Source: Chionoecetes opilio (Eukaryota; Arthropoda; Malacostraca; Decapoda; Majidae). Taken from it: DNA of 64,000 nucleotides. A program made the translations under genes and the position numbers. Of this stretch, positions 22,763-33,924 are shown one piece after another; positions within the stretch are counted from its first letter, which is position 1, and every line of letters starts with the position of its first letter. Below the pieces are notes generated by a model. The model had not been told where the DNA came from, made no database searches, and saw nothing but the letters and a program-made list of their open reading frames with translations. The stretch spans positions 1 to 64,000 of the forward strand of contig JACEEZ010020935.1 in the NCBI GenBank assembly GCA_016584305.1, given 5' to 3'.

Positions 22763-23478
22763 CAGGGAGTCCCGTTATTAACAGAGCCTCATCGGTATAA
22801 CGAGAAATCAACTGATACGTGAACCTGAGTACATTATAGGGTCTAATTTTTCATATACGTAGATCAAAAATCCAATGTCGACATTCAACCTTGTGTGTTG
22901 TTATGTTTGGTATAGTTTTGTACGGTCACCAAGGTTGGGCTGCACGCCTGGCTAATTTACCCCTAAAGGTCAGGCCGCAAACCTGGCTAATTACCCTTCA
23001 GGTCACACCTTTGATTGGGGTGACCTGACTGGGTTTCAGCGAAATTCCCCCTTTGTCCAGCCAGGGAGTCTTGTATTCATCAGTTACCTTACCTACCAAA
23101 CCACTACGTGAGAGGAACACAGGGAGAGGAGGAGTGGTGTTCCTCTCACTGTAGTGTTGGTAGGTAACTGAACTGAATACAGGACAAATCCCGGGCTGGA
23201 CAAAGGGGGATTTGTTGGTTGACCCCGTCAGGTCACCCCAATGCCAGGCATGACCTGAAGGGTAATTAGTCAAGGTGTTGCAGCCTGACCTTTAGGGTAA
23301 TTACCAGGTGTTGCGACCCCAACCTTGGACCACTAAAGTATATTTTAGCTTGAAAAACTGTCTTTTGATGGGCGGCCTTGGAACCAAACCCTATATTTTA
23401 CCAGTAGTTAATGTATTTCGCTATACGAATTTTCGCTTACGAGTAGCCAGGTGGACCTAACTGCTCGTATCTTCCCTG
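22763..23478 (+). mobile_element. Tigger-like non-autonomous element, family C, fold-back copy
   Basis: It starts CAGGGAGTCCCGTTATTAAC after a TA and ends, inverted, in a CAGGGAAGATACGAGCAG-type terminus. Family members at 29264-30276, 38692-39596 and 39640-41176 share both ends and the internal GGTTCCAGG / TTTTCAAGC blocks. The middle is a long palindrome instead of the direct tandem array of the other copies. Confidence 0.72.
22918..23335. repeat. Long inverted repeat (about 200-bp arms)
   Basis: The left arm begins GGTCACCAAGGTTGGGCTGC and the right arm ends CCCCAACCTTGGACC. The arms meet near 23125 at GTGAGAGGAACAC and GTGTTCCTCTCAC. Each arm includes one unit of the 108-bp satellite of this family. 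Confidence 0.85.
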
Positions 23479-23479
23479 T

Positions 23480-23511
23480 GATATATATTTAGATAGATAT
23501 ATAGATATATC

Positions 23512-23547
<36 letters not shown>

Positions 23548-23578
23548 ATATATAATATCTATATAACTATAGATAATA
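23480..23578. repeat. (TA)n microsatellite
   Basis: TA tract with TAGA interruptions between family C and family D elements. Confidence 0.92.
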
Positions 23579-23579
23579 C

Positions 23580-24312
23580 ACACAAACCTCGATTTCCCGG
23601 ACTATCGGGGGGAGGGCACTGGTCGGGGAACCGCAAATGTCCGGGAATCGCAAGTAAAAAAAAAAAAAAAATCTGATGCAATTACCCACCCCCGGACGTA
23701 TCCTACTCTAGTATTTACTGTCCGGCAACCCACGACAATAATCAACTACCACCATTTGTACCGCCGTGCGGACGTTTTAGGTCCGGCTGAGCATGCAGCC
23801 AAACCTTGCGGGAAGGCAGCCAGAAAAGTGTTCAATAGTCTCAAGAGCGTTCCTGAGTACACCAGGGGCCGTGGGGGTCAGGGGACTAACGGAGGCTGTG
23901 CAGGTGAACCCGTGGAGTTGTCGTGTGCCCAAATGTAAACAATACGACCGCTGATCATGCTGCCACCTGGCGGGAGGCAGCAGAAAGTGTTCAATAGCTC
24001 AGAAATGTTCTTTTGACACCGTGGCAGTGGAGTCCATTTGACTTGACCCGAGGCTGGGCAGGTGAACCGTGAATGTTTTGTGTGCCCGTAATGTAGACTA
24101 CACCGCTGAGCTGCTGCCACTGCTGGAGAGCGCGGACACTGACCAGGGGTGACAGGAGAACGCTCGACCGCCGGTTAACTTGGTCATTTACGAACAGGAC
24201 CAGGCATTTCACAACGTTAAAAAAAAACAAAAAAAAAAAAAAAAAAAAATTTTGTTTTGGATTTGTCCGGCAAAGTCCGATATCCGGGATAATTGAGGTT
24301 TGTGTGTGTGTC
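23580..24312 (-). mobile_element. Tigger-like non-autonomous element, family D, copy 2
   Basis: The left terminus CACAAACCTCGATTTCCCGG is the inverse of the right end of copy 1, and the right end here (TAATTGAGGTTTGTGTG) closes the element. Inside are two to three inverted units of the 152-bp satellite (motif starts near 23787, 23951 and 24106) and a poly-A run near 24218-24249. No gene is present. Confidence 0.68.
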
Positions 24313-24361
24313 GTTGTATATATATAATATATTATATATATATTTATTATATCATATATAT

Positions 24362-24395
<34 letters not shown>

Positions 24396-24412
24396 AATTA
24401 TTATATTATTAA
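24313..24412. repeat. (TG)n then (TA)n microsatellite
   Basis: GTGTGTGTG is followed by a long imperfect TA tract at the right edge of family D copy 2. Confidence 0.92.
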
Positions 24413-24414
24413 TT

Positions 24415-25960
24415 TTAGTCTTTGCGGTATCGCTCACTGCCTATGAGGGTCATTTTTTACAATATACAACTTCTTTTGACCTGAGAAAAGTAAGCCAAGT
24501 TATAGCGCATTTTCGTGACATTCACCGCCCTGTTCGGAATCCCAGTCCGGACCGGTAATGGTGGACTGAGGTCGCGAAATACATTCGAGACTGCCTGGAC
24601 ACCGCCCATTCGTCTTTCCTATTGGCTGGGGGAATCAGTGGGCGGTACTGACTGAACTGTGGAGGGCGGCAGGCGTCCATCTTGTCAATAACCCTTTTTG
24701 TCGTCCGCCTTTTACCTGTGCTGAAGACTTTCAACTAAGCACGCCTGTGATACTTTAAGTCTTATGGTCGGCCATCATGGTGTTTCATGTCTTATCAGCA
24801 GCCGAGAAGCTCCTGGTCGCCTTCCGCTGACTGTATTGCGCATGCGCCCATTCTCCCCACAACTGGTCCCAAACCTGGTCCATCGCTATCCTGGCATACC
24901 CGACCCAGTCCGTTCCAGCCCGGTCTAACTGCCTCGCAAAAACAGTGGCCGCCCGGGACTAGCCCAGTGCCAGACCGGCCAGAGCGGCCGACGAAAATGC
25001 GCTTTTACAACAAAACCTGTGCCGTTTCACGTTGTCCACATCCCCCCCTGCCCCCCCCCCCCGTCCCCCCCCCCCCCCCCCCCCCTTCTACAGCCGCCAC
25101 TCCACACACCCGGCGCGGCCTGTCCCGGCCGACGAAAAGGGGCGTGGCTAGAGTCGGCCGTGTGTCGTGTGGGGGTGTTTTTTCATCGGCGGGGCCTGTC
25201 GCGCGTCCGGAATGAAAACAGTCGACGCTTGAAAGAAGATTTCGTCCGGCGCGGCCTGCCGCCTGCGTGTGTGTGGGGCCTTCAACTGCGCGGCCCGCCC
25301 CCTCGCTTGGGCCAGATAATGACTATTGGTACCAGTTATAATTGTATTTTATGATCAGTATAGGTATTATTATATGACGGTATTATATATAGTATGAACG
25401 TATTATATATAAGTATTATTATGGCTGTACATGCAGCCATCCCCACAGTCATTTTCGGACAGCGATTTCATGCTGTCGACCACGGTGTCCGACGGGTACT
25501 GTATATTTTCCATGAGGCAGCCGGTGTGTGTGTGGGTCTCCAGTCCGTGGCGAACGATGCCGTCGCATGGACGCCCTTTTTGTAGCCGGCACAAGGCCGC
25601 GCGCGGTGTGTGTGTGGCCGTCTGTACCAGGGTTTTGTCCCGACATTTCGCCGTCTCTAACCAGTTTGTCCCCATTTCAAGGAGGCATGGCATGGGTGGG
25701 GGGGGGGCATGCGGCCATGCCCCCCCCCCCCTTTTGCAAAGATAATAATAAATATAATTTATATTCATCCGAACGAAAAACATTTTTTAACAATTTTTTT
25801 TTATCCTTGCCAGTATATAACTTATTTATATTAAAGTAGTCGTCCCAGCACTCATTTTTTTTCTTTGCATAAGTATTTGAATGTTCATCTCAAATACCTA
25901 CCTAATCCACACAAAAAAATTTCATTTCCTCTTTCGCTTATTTCTGTGAAAACACGACTT
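24415..25960. other. GC-rich stretch with C/G homopolymers; no supported gene
   Basis: From about 24780 to 25740 the base composition is far richer in G and C than its surroundings, with CpG-rich blocks (GGCCGACGAAAA, GGCGCGGCC) that recur several times, and C and G runs of more than ten. A 126-codon open frame on the minus strand (25403-25783) overlaps two others. It has no domain I recognise and could be a by-product of the composition. Part of this could be the non-autonomous hAT-like unit ending at 26019. Confidence 0.5.
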
Positions 25961-26019
25961 TTGTATAACCGTTTTGTTTTGTTTGGCCCCCCTTTTCAAA
26001 TTTTCTGGGTACGCCACTG
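25680..26019 (-). mobile_element. hAT-like terminus (non-autonomous fragment)
   Basis: Read on the minus strand the segment begins CAGTGGCGTACCCAGAAAAT, a hAT-style end, then AAAAGGGGGGCC. A G-run/CATGCGGCCATG/C-run block at 25690-25735 resembles the block at 54680-54717 next to another hAT-like end. The partner end and an 8-bp target duplication were not found. Confidence 0.4.
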
Positions 26020-27055
26020 ATAGTCTTAACCGTCAGTCATACTACCGTAGATAACAGTAGAGTGCCACCTACAGTGAAGTCGACAGACGCCAAAATTACG
26101 ATTATAGCATCACTACTGATTTTTATAGTGCTCACTGAAGATTTTCCACAGTAGTTTATATCATGGCTGTATTACTCTACCCTATTTCAGCGTTGTTTTA
26201 TCTTTGTACTGCAAGTATACCTGTTCGCAATTTTGCTTCTCACGTTTTTTCTTTCGCGCGATGACAGACACAGTAACGGGGAGTTAGCTTTTCGGGCAAC
26301 AGGACCAAGACCTTGCCAGATCTTTCAAACTTGAATAGAATTTATTTTCACGTGGCGAGAGGAATTTTTATATATCCAAGCATCTTCCGCAGCTAATATA
26401 TATTAGATACTTGTTTGTACTTACGCTCTATTTATCCCTGAATTCCCCAAGAGTGGCGACTCAACTTGTTGGTTAAAATCTAGCTGGCGACTTTACTGTA
26501 GTAGGTATAGATATAAGGTCGCCACTCGGTTTTATTTTTGTAATTTGTTCATTTATAGTGTAATTGACACAGAATAAGACAAAAATGACACAGACTTTCC
26601 AGATAGACCCTTCTAACTTTCCGCCTGAATCATGATATACCATGTAAGTATTAACGGCCACCACAACGTCTGTAATAACAAAGAAACGTGAACTGTCTAC
26701 TTCACTGTTATCTATCGGTAGATTAGTGAGGAACCGTTAAGGGCGGAACCGGTTTTCGCCCAGCCTAACAACACACCACACACACCAGCTGATGGTGTAA
26801 CACAGACGCGGTCGAATGCTGGGAAGCTCCTAAACAATGACGTGCTGTGTGCTGCAGGGACCACCAACGACGCAGAGGACTGCTGAAAGACCTTAATACT
26901 TATAGGGTTAGAGCTATGTAGTTAGAAATCCCGTCTCCAAATGTTTTACCAAAAAAAGTGAAAAATACTGAATGGAAAATTCGCGTAAACAAGGATAATC
27001 AAAATGGCGGAACAGCTTGGGACCAGCTGGGACCCCCTTTGATGGATTTAATACC
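26020..27055. other. Unassigned AT-rich sequence
   Basis: Nothing recognisable is seen; short open frames lack motifs. Confidence 0.55.
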
Positions 27056-29263
27056 ACCGAAAAAGACATTAGGGCTGAAACGAACACAGAGAATAGTTGT
27101 AAATGTTAGAAAATACTTGTTCAGACTTAATGGATAAACTTGAGAAGATGGAAAGAAGTGTCCGTTTTGGAAAAAGATAATTCTAATTTTGAAAAATAGA
27201 GTGAGTGAATTTAACGGAAAGCAAGACGATGAAAGGTAGTGGAAACTGCACGCAGAATGTATTCAGTACAACAAGAAATGGAAAATGACACAAGAGGAAA
27301 TTAAAAGATGAAAGAAAGACATGGAAATGGAAAAAGCCAAAGACCAAGAAAACTTATGTCAATAATAGAAGATCAAGAAAATAAAAATAAAAATCTGACC
27401 ACGAAGTAGTAAAAGTACATCAACAAAAGGAACATTTAGTAAGAGGATAACGGTAAGACCAAAAAGAAATGTGTCATCATTTTGGTTTGAAGGAAAAAAA
27501 GGCTGGCCCAATAAAACTTAAAAGAGAAGAGGGAAGAAAGAAAATGTCAAAATAATATTTAAAGTAGTAGAAGAAAATACGGAGGTAGTAGAAGAAATAG
27601 AAAGATACATACTAACATAGTTAGGAAAATATGAAGAAGGGATGGGCCCCGCCCACTTAAAGTAGTTTAGGTCACAAAATAACAGTCACTAGACTATTTT
27701 CTAAGGCATGGAAACTGCAAAGGACAGAAGAATATAAGAAAATAGGTAAGAAAGATATGCGAGGAAGAAAGGCCAGATTGAATGTACTGTTTAAAGAAAG
27801 CCAAAGAAAAAAACGAATTGAGACTGAAGAGGAAAAACAGAAATTTCTATTGGAGAGTTTTTTAGACCAAAACTGAAGAGTGGTATCATAAAAGAGAAGA
27901 GTAGAGAAGACAGTCCAAAGGAAAATGAAAAGGATGGCAGGTATCGTATAACAAATATAGAATGGGCTAGTGTCAACATTAACAGAAGTAAATCGATTAC
28001 CTTGAGAGCCAAGAAACCGACATATTAGGTCCTAGTAGAAACGAAGCTGAGTGATTCTGAGATATGCCAGTTGGGGAGGGTCAATATATGTATGGACGCC
28101 GAAACAGAAACCAGAAAAAGGGAGGTGAGTGTAAGTATGTTAACAAGAAAAGATTTGGTTAGTAGGAATGTGGAAAAAGGAAAGGGTATGCAGAGGTGTT
28201 GAAGGTTAGAGTTTGGTGCTGAAAAAGGAAGAATAAGAGACTTACGTATCGGTACGTTCCACTCAGACAAATTCCTGGGGGAAGAGAGGGGGGGGGGGGG
28301 GTATCGAGTATGAGACATATGAAGAGATACAAGCAAATGTTTATAAGAATACGATGGAAAATAGTGAGAATATAATTTTGAGTGGGAGATTTTTAACGCA
28401 AAGAAGTTTGCTAGGAAGAATGGTATACTGAAGGAGGAGAAGACTCATGGGTGGTACATTGTTTGATTTTGGTAATGAATAACATCATGATAAAAAAAAA
28501 TCAGTGGATTAAAAGAGAACACAAGATTCAGAGGTTAGCGAAGAACATCAAGACTAGACCCTAACTATTGACGAAAGAACTGGAATTACTTAGTAATATT
28601 AAATTATCGTGCCCACCTTGGAAAAGCGACCAGTTACTTATTGAATTTGAATAAATGATTGCAAAAAGATGGAGAAAAAGACCACAAAAGGAAGATACAA
28701 TTATGGAAAAGCAGACTTTGACGGATTAAGAACATTCTTCGGATAGACAGACTGGAGTATTTCCACCGCAGGAGTACACAGAAAAAATGGGATGATTTCA
28801 TCCTGAATTTACACCGAATGAATAAATTGTTATGTTTCCAGAGGATAGTTTATCAGAGAAAAGAAAAAAAATGAATGGTTTTAAACAGAAAATGGTGAAT
28901 AGTAGACTAAGCAGAAAAAAACATGGAATAGTTGGAGGAAAAAAGGATGTATCACCTTTTGGAAAGTACAAAACACTAGAAATGAATATGTAAGAAATCC
29001 GAAGGGAAAGAAGAAAGTAACTATGAGAGGAATATATAGAAAAATGTAAGAATGAACCAAAACTTTTCTATAGATATATTAATGAAAAAAATGAAAAACA
29101 AGTAATGAATAGATAAGCTGAAGGTAGAAGGCATAGTTGTATGAAGATGCATTACAACAGGCCGAGGTATGAATTAGTGCTTACAGACTTGTATTTACAA
29201 GAGAAAGTTAATTTACAACGAAAGATAATTGCAAAAGAAAATATAATGGAAACATAAAAGTAA

Positions 29264-30276
29264 CAGGGAGGTCCCCGAGATACGAGCAGTTAGGTGTCCA
29301 CCTGGCAATTTAAAAACCTCCCCCCCGTAAAGGCAAAAATCTCGCATAACGAAACACATAACTAATGATAAATATAGGTTTGGTTCCAGGACCCCCATCA
29401 ATTAAAGACAAAAAAAAAAAAACAGCCTGTTTTTCAAGCTAAAATAGAATATAGCAAACACAACAACCCACATCGTCCTATATTACGCCACACTGTACTA
29501 CCTATTCTGTAGTAAAAAAGCATTCTGAAAGAGAAAATAGCACACAAAATACATAACTGCACATTAATTAAACATTACAAACATGCATAACAAAGCAAAA
29601 AAGACGTTGTAATTATGGGACGCCCGCGTGATACAAGAGAAGGTAGTGTGCGGTCCCAAGGTTGGGGCCGCACACACTGCAGTTACCCCTAAAGTCGCCG
29701 TCCATAATGCTTTAATTACCCTTCAGGTCAAGCCTGCTAGGGGTGCCTGGACTGCAGTCCCCAAGTTGGTGCCCGCACACCTGCTAATTACCTCCTAGGT
29801 CAGGCCCGCGCCATATGCTTAATTACCCTTCAGGTCAGGCCTTGCTAGGGGTGACCTGACTGCATTCCCAAGGTTGGGCCGCACACCTGCTATTACCCCT
29901 AAATGTAGGCCGCGCATATGCTTATTACCCTTCAGTCAAGCCTGCTGGGGTGACCTGACTGCAAGTCCCAAGGGTTGGGTCCGTACACCTGCTAATTACC
30001 CCTATAATGTCAGGACCGCGCCATATGCTTAATTCCCTTCAGTCACGGCTTGCTAGGGGTGACCTCACTGGGGTCAACCAAATCCCCCTTTGGTCCGTCC
30101 TGGAGTGGTCTGGCGTGCATTTTTAACTTAGGATAATTTTACTCACACCCAGTTTTTGAATGTCGTAATTGAATTTTCGATCTTGTATTTGAAAATAGAC
30201 CCCAATTTTACACATCTCGTATCATCGAATTCTCGTAATACCCCGACTGCTCGTAGTAACGGGACCCCGTCACCTG
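29264..30276 (+). mobile_element. Tigger-like non-autonomous element, family C, inserted in a retrotransposon
   Basis: It starts CAGGGAGGTCCCCGAGATAC and ends in CGGGACCCCGTCACCTG followed by TA. The interrupted reverse transcriptase sequence resumes right after it. Internal parts shared with the copy at 38692-39596 include TTTTTCAAGCTAAAATA and AGCATTCTGAAAGAGAAAA, and a 108-bp tandem array. No transposase is present. Confidence 0.82.
29654..30085 (+). repeat. Tandem satellite, unit about 107 bp, 4 copies
   Basis: Units begin CCCAAGGTTGGGGCCGCACA at about 29654, 29760, 29868 and 29968. Each holds TGCTAATTACCCCTAAA, GCCATATGCTTAATTACCC and TGCTAGGGGTGACCTGACTG blocks. Confidence 0.85.
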
Positions 30277-31029
30277 TAGACTATAGAAGTAAAAAGGCTA
30301 TGGAAAGTCAAGATGTTGAAAAGACACCCGGTCCGAGATGAGAGTGTCGACTGGATACATGAAAAAGTGCCGTAACCAATTAGCAGAAAGTTACATAGTG
30401 TAATTAAGAGTTCACTACAACACTCAAGGAGAGCAGAGTCCCGCTTGATTGGAAAAGAGCAAATATTGTGCCAATTCACAAGCGGAGACAAATAAGAACC
30501 ACTAAATTAACAGGCCAGTATAGTGTAGTGGCAAAATGTGTGAAACAAATTGTGAAAGAAGATGTTGAAATATTTGGAAGAGACAAACACACTTGCAGGT
30601 GGCCAGTTTGGATTTAGAGGTAGGAATGTCCATGTAACACCGAATTTATTAAGCTTTTACTCGAGAGTGATCGTGTGCACAGGAAAGAGAGGGTCTGGGT
30701 CGATTGCATTTACTTGGACCTAGAAGACATTTGACAGGTACCTCTAAGAGACTGCTTTGCTTCTGGAAGCTAGAAATGTAGGAGGATTGAATGGTGGTTT
30801 TGCTGAAGTGTGGAGACCTTTTTTGAGCAACAGAGATATGAGACCAGTCAATAAAAGATCAAAAGTCAGAATGGTGCAGTGTGGATCAGTGTAGTTCCTA
30901 AGGATCCAGTATTGGCCCCAGTGAGCGTTTCTTGGTCTATGTAATTGATATGACAGACGGAGTAAACAGTTTATATGATTTTTATTTGCTGATGATGCTA
31001 AATACTAAGAAAAGTAGAAAGTAAATAGG

Positions 31030-31188
31030 ACACACACACACACACACAACCACACACACACACACACACACAGCAAACACACGACCACACACAACCACAC
31101 AACACCCCACACACACCACACACGACACGCACGCACAGCACGCACCACAAGCACGCAACGCACGGCACGCACAAAAAAAAAAAAAAAA
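31030..31188. repeat. (CA)n microsatellite with CACG variants and A tail
   Basis: About 130 bp of CA repeats degenerate into GCACGCAC repeats and end in a run of 16 A. Confidence 0.95.
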
Positions 31189-31194
31189 CGTGTA

Positions 31195-31312
31195 CAACTG
31201 GCAGCGCGAAACTTCGGGGCCTATAATGCGCAAGTCGGGATGGTAAAATTTAGGACTCAGCGCGAAACTCGAGGATCGCGAAACTTACATAGCGAAACTC
31301 GGGAGGGTACTG
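31195..31312 (+). mobile_element. Tigger-like terminus, family E, right-end fragment
   Basis: The end reads GCGAAACTCGGGAGGGTACTG then TA; inverted it is CAGTACCCTCCCGAGTTTCGC, a classic Tigger-style terminus. A subterminal CGCGAAACTCGAGGATCGCG block is shared with 18524-18600. Confidence 0.55.
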
Positions 31313-31375
31313 TATAGTATATTATATATAATATATCTTATATATATATATATATTCTGATTTATCTCTATATTA
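31313..31375. repeat. (TA)n microsatellite
   Basis: Short TA tract between the family E terminus and the family F element. Confidence 0.9.
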
Positions 31376-31599
31376 CAGTAAACTCCTTAAAACTCGGCAC
31401 GATAGGGCTCTGGCCTTGCCGAGTTATTCCATGTGCCGAGTTATTCAATGTCCTCCCTCTGTATGGGTTATTAAAATAAAAAAATAAAAAAAATAAAAAA
31501 TAAAAGAATTAAAAAAAAAGCTGGTTTGATATCAACCTCAGCAACAAATAGCACACATGGACGCACCTGCATCATCCTTGCCAGCACTTTCACCTTTTC

Positions 31600-32155
31600 C
31601 TCAGGCTTCACGGCTCTTCAATTTTCTTCCCTTCCTGCTGGAACCCTCTTGCGTGATGGAGCTGACATCTTGATATACAGTACGTGTTGATGTAATCCCA
31701 AAACACGTACAAATAGGTGGCAAATTAGCAAAGATCGGGAACCAGTGGCGTAGGCTGAGCCGTGTTTTTTGTCGGTCCAAGCACCGTCTTGGATTAGCGA
31801 ATCCCAATCCAATAACACTTGCTGAATGTTGTGTTATACTACTCTGTGATAGTGTTTGCAATGTGTTTTGCATTGATTTGATTATTTCGGCTCCTACCAA
31901 GGCATTTTGTGTTTTTTGAAGCAGAAACCAATCCTTTTTCATTTCGACAAAAAACCGAATTCTTATCCAAGCCGGTGCTTTAAACGACTAAACACGGCTC
32001 AGCAGCTGACAGCCTACCGCTGGTTCCCTGACCTTTGCTTTACTTTGCCACCTATTTTACGTGTTGTTGGATTACACATACAGTAACTGTATTTCAAGAG
32101 TCACTCCATCACGCAAGGGTGGTCTCCAGCAGGAAGGAATGAAATTGAAGAGCCT
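31600..32155. repeat. Internal inverted repeat of family F
   Basis: TCTTCAATTTTCTTCCCTTC with CTGCTGG near 31615 is the inverse of the CCAGCAGGAAGGAATG region near 32128. GAGCCGTGTTTTTTGTCG near 31760 is the inverse of the region near 31998. The loop of about 150 bp contains AACCAATCC and GGCTCCTACC. Confidence 0.8.
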
Positions 32156-32353
32156 GAGCTTGCAGAAAAGATCAAAGGACAAAAATAACGACTTTTATAT
32201 GCGACTGACGATATCAGAGTGTAAGCGAAGAGATGCAGTTATAACATCGTATGCAGAGATACATTATTTTTTGCCAATTTCTGTTTTATCATGTTCAAGA
32301 AAGGTTGTGAGGGCGATGATATGCCGAGTAAAAACCATGAGATGCTTTTTAGT

Positions 32354-32798
32354 GTGAGGGCGGTAGCAGAGTGGTGAGCGTCAACCGAGTGGGCGTTTCT
32401 CGAAGACCCCCGAGTTCGATCCCGGAGTGAGACCATAAATCCACTTGAAGATCTTTTTGGCAAAACCGTCGAGTGGCCTAAGAACACCCACTTCCCTGCC
32501 ATTACTCTATACCTTCGACTGTGATTGCATGGGAAAGGACACGGGGCGGCATGAGCCTCTAATCACAGTCTTCACTATAAACATCCTGCCTGCGCCACCA
32601 ACAGGGCGAGGGCCACCATCCACAGCCCTCGAGTGAGCCTCCAGGGCTAATCATTCCCCCCCTGGAGCTCACTGCCTACATGTGCTTATGGGGCATAGGT
32701 TTGTGTGTGTGTGTGTGTGTTGTAGGGTGTGGGTGGGTGTGGTGTGTGTGTGTGTGTGTGTGGTGTGTGTGTGTGGTGGTGTGTGTGGTGTGTGTGTG

Positions 32799-32838
<40 letters not shown>
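32354..32838 (+). mobile_element. tRNA-derived SINE, family A, best copy
   Basis: A box GGCGGTAGCAGAGTGG starts near 32359 and B box GAGTTCGATCCCG near 32412; spacing and sequence fit a pol III tRNA-type promoter. The body continues through CCACTTGAAGATC, GTCGAGTGGCCTAAG, CGACTGTGATTGC, GGGCGAGGGCCACC and GGAGCTCACTGCCTACATG. It ends with a (GT)n run (32701-32805) and a run of 33 A. Confidence 0.8.
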
Positions 32839-32841
<3 letters not shown>

Positions 32842-32907
32842 TAGTCTTGCCATGCCGAGTTATATCAAATTCCGAGTTATAAGTGCCGGTTTAATAGGGT
32901 TTTACTG

Positions 32908-32943
32908 TATATATATATATATATCTCTATATATATATCTAAG

Positions 32944-32981
<38 letters not shown>

Positions 32982-32996
32982 ATATATCATTATAAT
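32908..32996. repeat. (TA)n microsatellite
   Basis: TA tract with TATCTC variants at the right edge of family F copy 3. Confidence 0.92.
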
Positions 32997-32999
32997 CCT

Positions 33000-33484
33000 A
33001 CTCTCCCCCTATGGTGAGCGAACAACACCTCCCATGATCATTACAAATGGGGGAGGGAACGAACCACAACTCTAGTAATTGAGAGGGTGGTTTGGTGGAT
33101 AATTTCCACACAGTAACAATAATACATACAATAATAATAATAATGGCTTAGAAACCTCACTCAGTTTACGAGCCAATGCACACCGAATTAGCCCGGCGAA
33201 AAGACGTTAGTGCATCTCGCCGCCGAAATAAGCTGCCCCTAAAAAAATCTGAACTACTCTAGAAATAGGTAAACTTAAAATATAAAAATAAGACTGTTTT
33301 AAAGTACATTATGATACTAACTTCAGCAATGGTCCAAATGTTGCTTGTTTTGAGTTGCGGGAGTCCTGGAACACATCCATCTTGACGGTTTGTTTATGGT
33401 CTACCCAATAGCCAACCTCAGAACTTGTGACATCTTTTTTTTCCATACATTTTATATTGAAAACCGCATTGCTAATATAGTACT
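33000..33484. other. Unassigned sequence
   Basis: Nothing recognisable is seen apart from a short AATAAT run near 33120. Confidence 0.5.
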
Positions 33485-33922
33485 ACAGAAACTCGTTAAT
33501 TATTTATTATCCGGCACCTGTCGAGGGGAGCGCACTGCCGGACTAACCATTTTGGCCGTTGTTTTGAGATTTACTACTTATGGAATCTCCCAAAATCCCT
33601 ATTTTTTTTTTCTTTTTTCTTGCCAGCACAATGAACCGGCCAAGGGCACAACAAAAATGGGTAACCAAAGCCCCGCTAGTTGCCGTCCCTATAAAGAAGC
33701 CAGTAAGAGAATAAAATAAAAAAGAGGGGGAGCCAATTTAGTTCGGAGGTGTCTTGTTAACTCTTCTTTTGAAAAGATGTAAGTCATAGGAAAGTGTAAA
33801 AATAGAAACAGGAAGAGAGTTCCAGAGTTATCAGTGAAAAAAAAAAAAACACCCTGGGTCGTTAGTTGCCATTGTTTTGAGGCCTGCCGTTGTTTTGAAT
33901 GCCGGTTAAATGAGGTCTCCTG
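33485..33922 (+). mobile_element. Short Tigger-like MITE
   Basis: The left end CAGAAACTCGTTAATTATTT with CCGGCACCTG and the right end, inverted (CAGGAGACCTCATTTAACCG), share CAG-A-ACTC-TTAA and CCGGCA, and GGCCGTTGTTTTGAG occurs near both ends in inverse orientation. TA adjoins both ends. Length is about 440 bp, with no coding sequence. Confidence 0.55.
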
Positions 33923-33924
33923 TA

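Larger units (their letters stand above)
27060..31010 (+). pseudogene. Decapod-type non-LTR retrotransposon with ORF1 and ORF2 remnants, split by a family C element
   Basis: The 5' part (27060-27900) is lysine- and glutamate-rich with coiled-coil character and contains LFKESQRKKRIETEEEKQ near 27795, an ORF1 region. ORF2 starts near 27930 with NIEWASVNINRSK. At 29040-29180 the block before the RT domain ends in EDALQQAEV. After the 1-kb insertion at 29264-30276 it resumes at DVEKTPGP near 30312. GGQFGFRGRNVHV follows near 30596, LLSFYSRVI near 30650, a degraded FDR block near 30733, and a PVLAPVS block near 30912. The catalytic FADD box near 30985 is degraded to a form reading LLMMLN. Stops and frame changes are frequent. 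Confidence 0.75.
31376..32907 (+). mobile_element. Family F inverted-repeat element, copy 3, complete
   Basis: It runs from CAGTAAACTCCTTAAAACTC to TAATAGGGTTTTACTG with TA on both sides. Order: terminus with CCGAGTTATTC repeats, A-rich spacer, arm (about 31600-31810), centre, inverted arm (about 31960-32150), connecting piece, SINE family A, terminus. The copies at the start of the window have the same order. No transposase gene is present. Confidence 0.8.
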
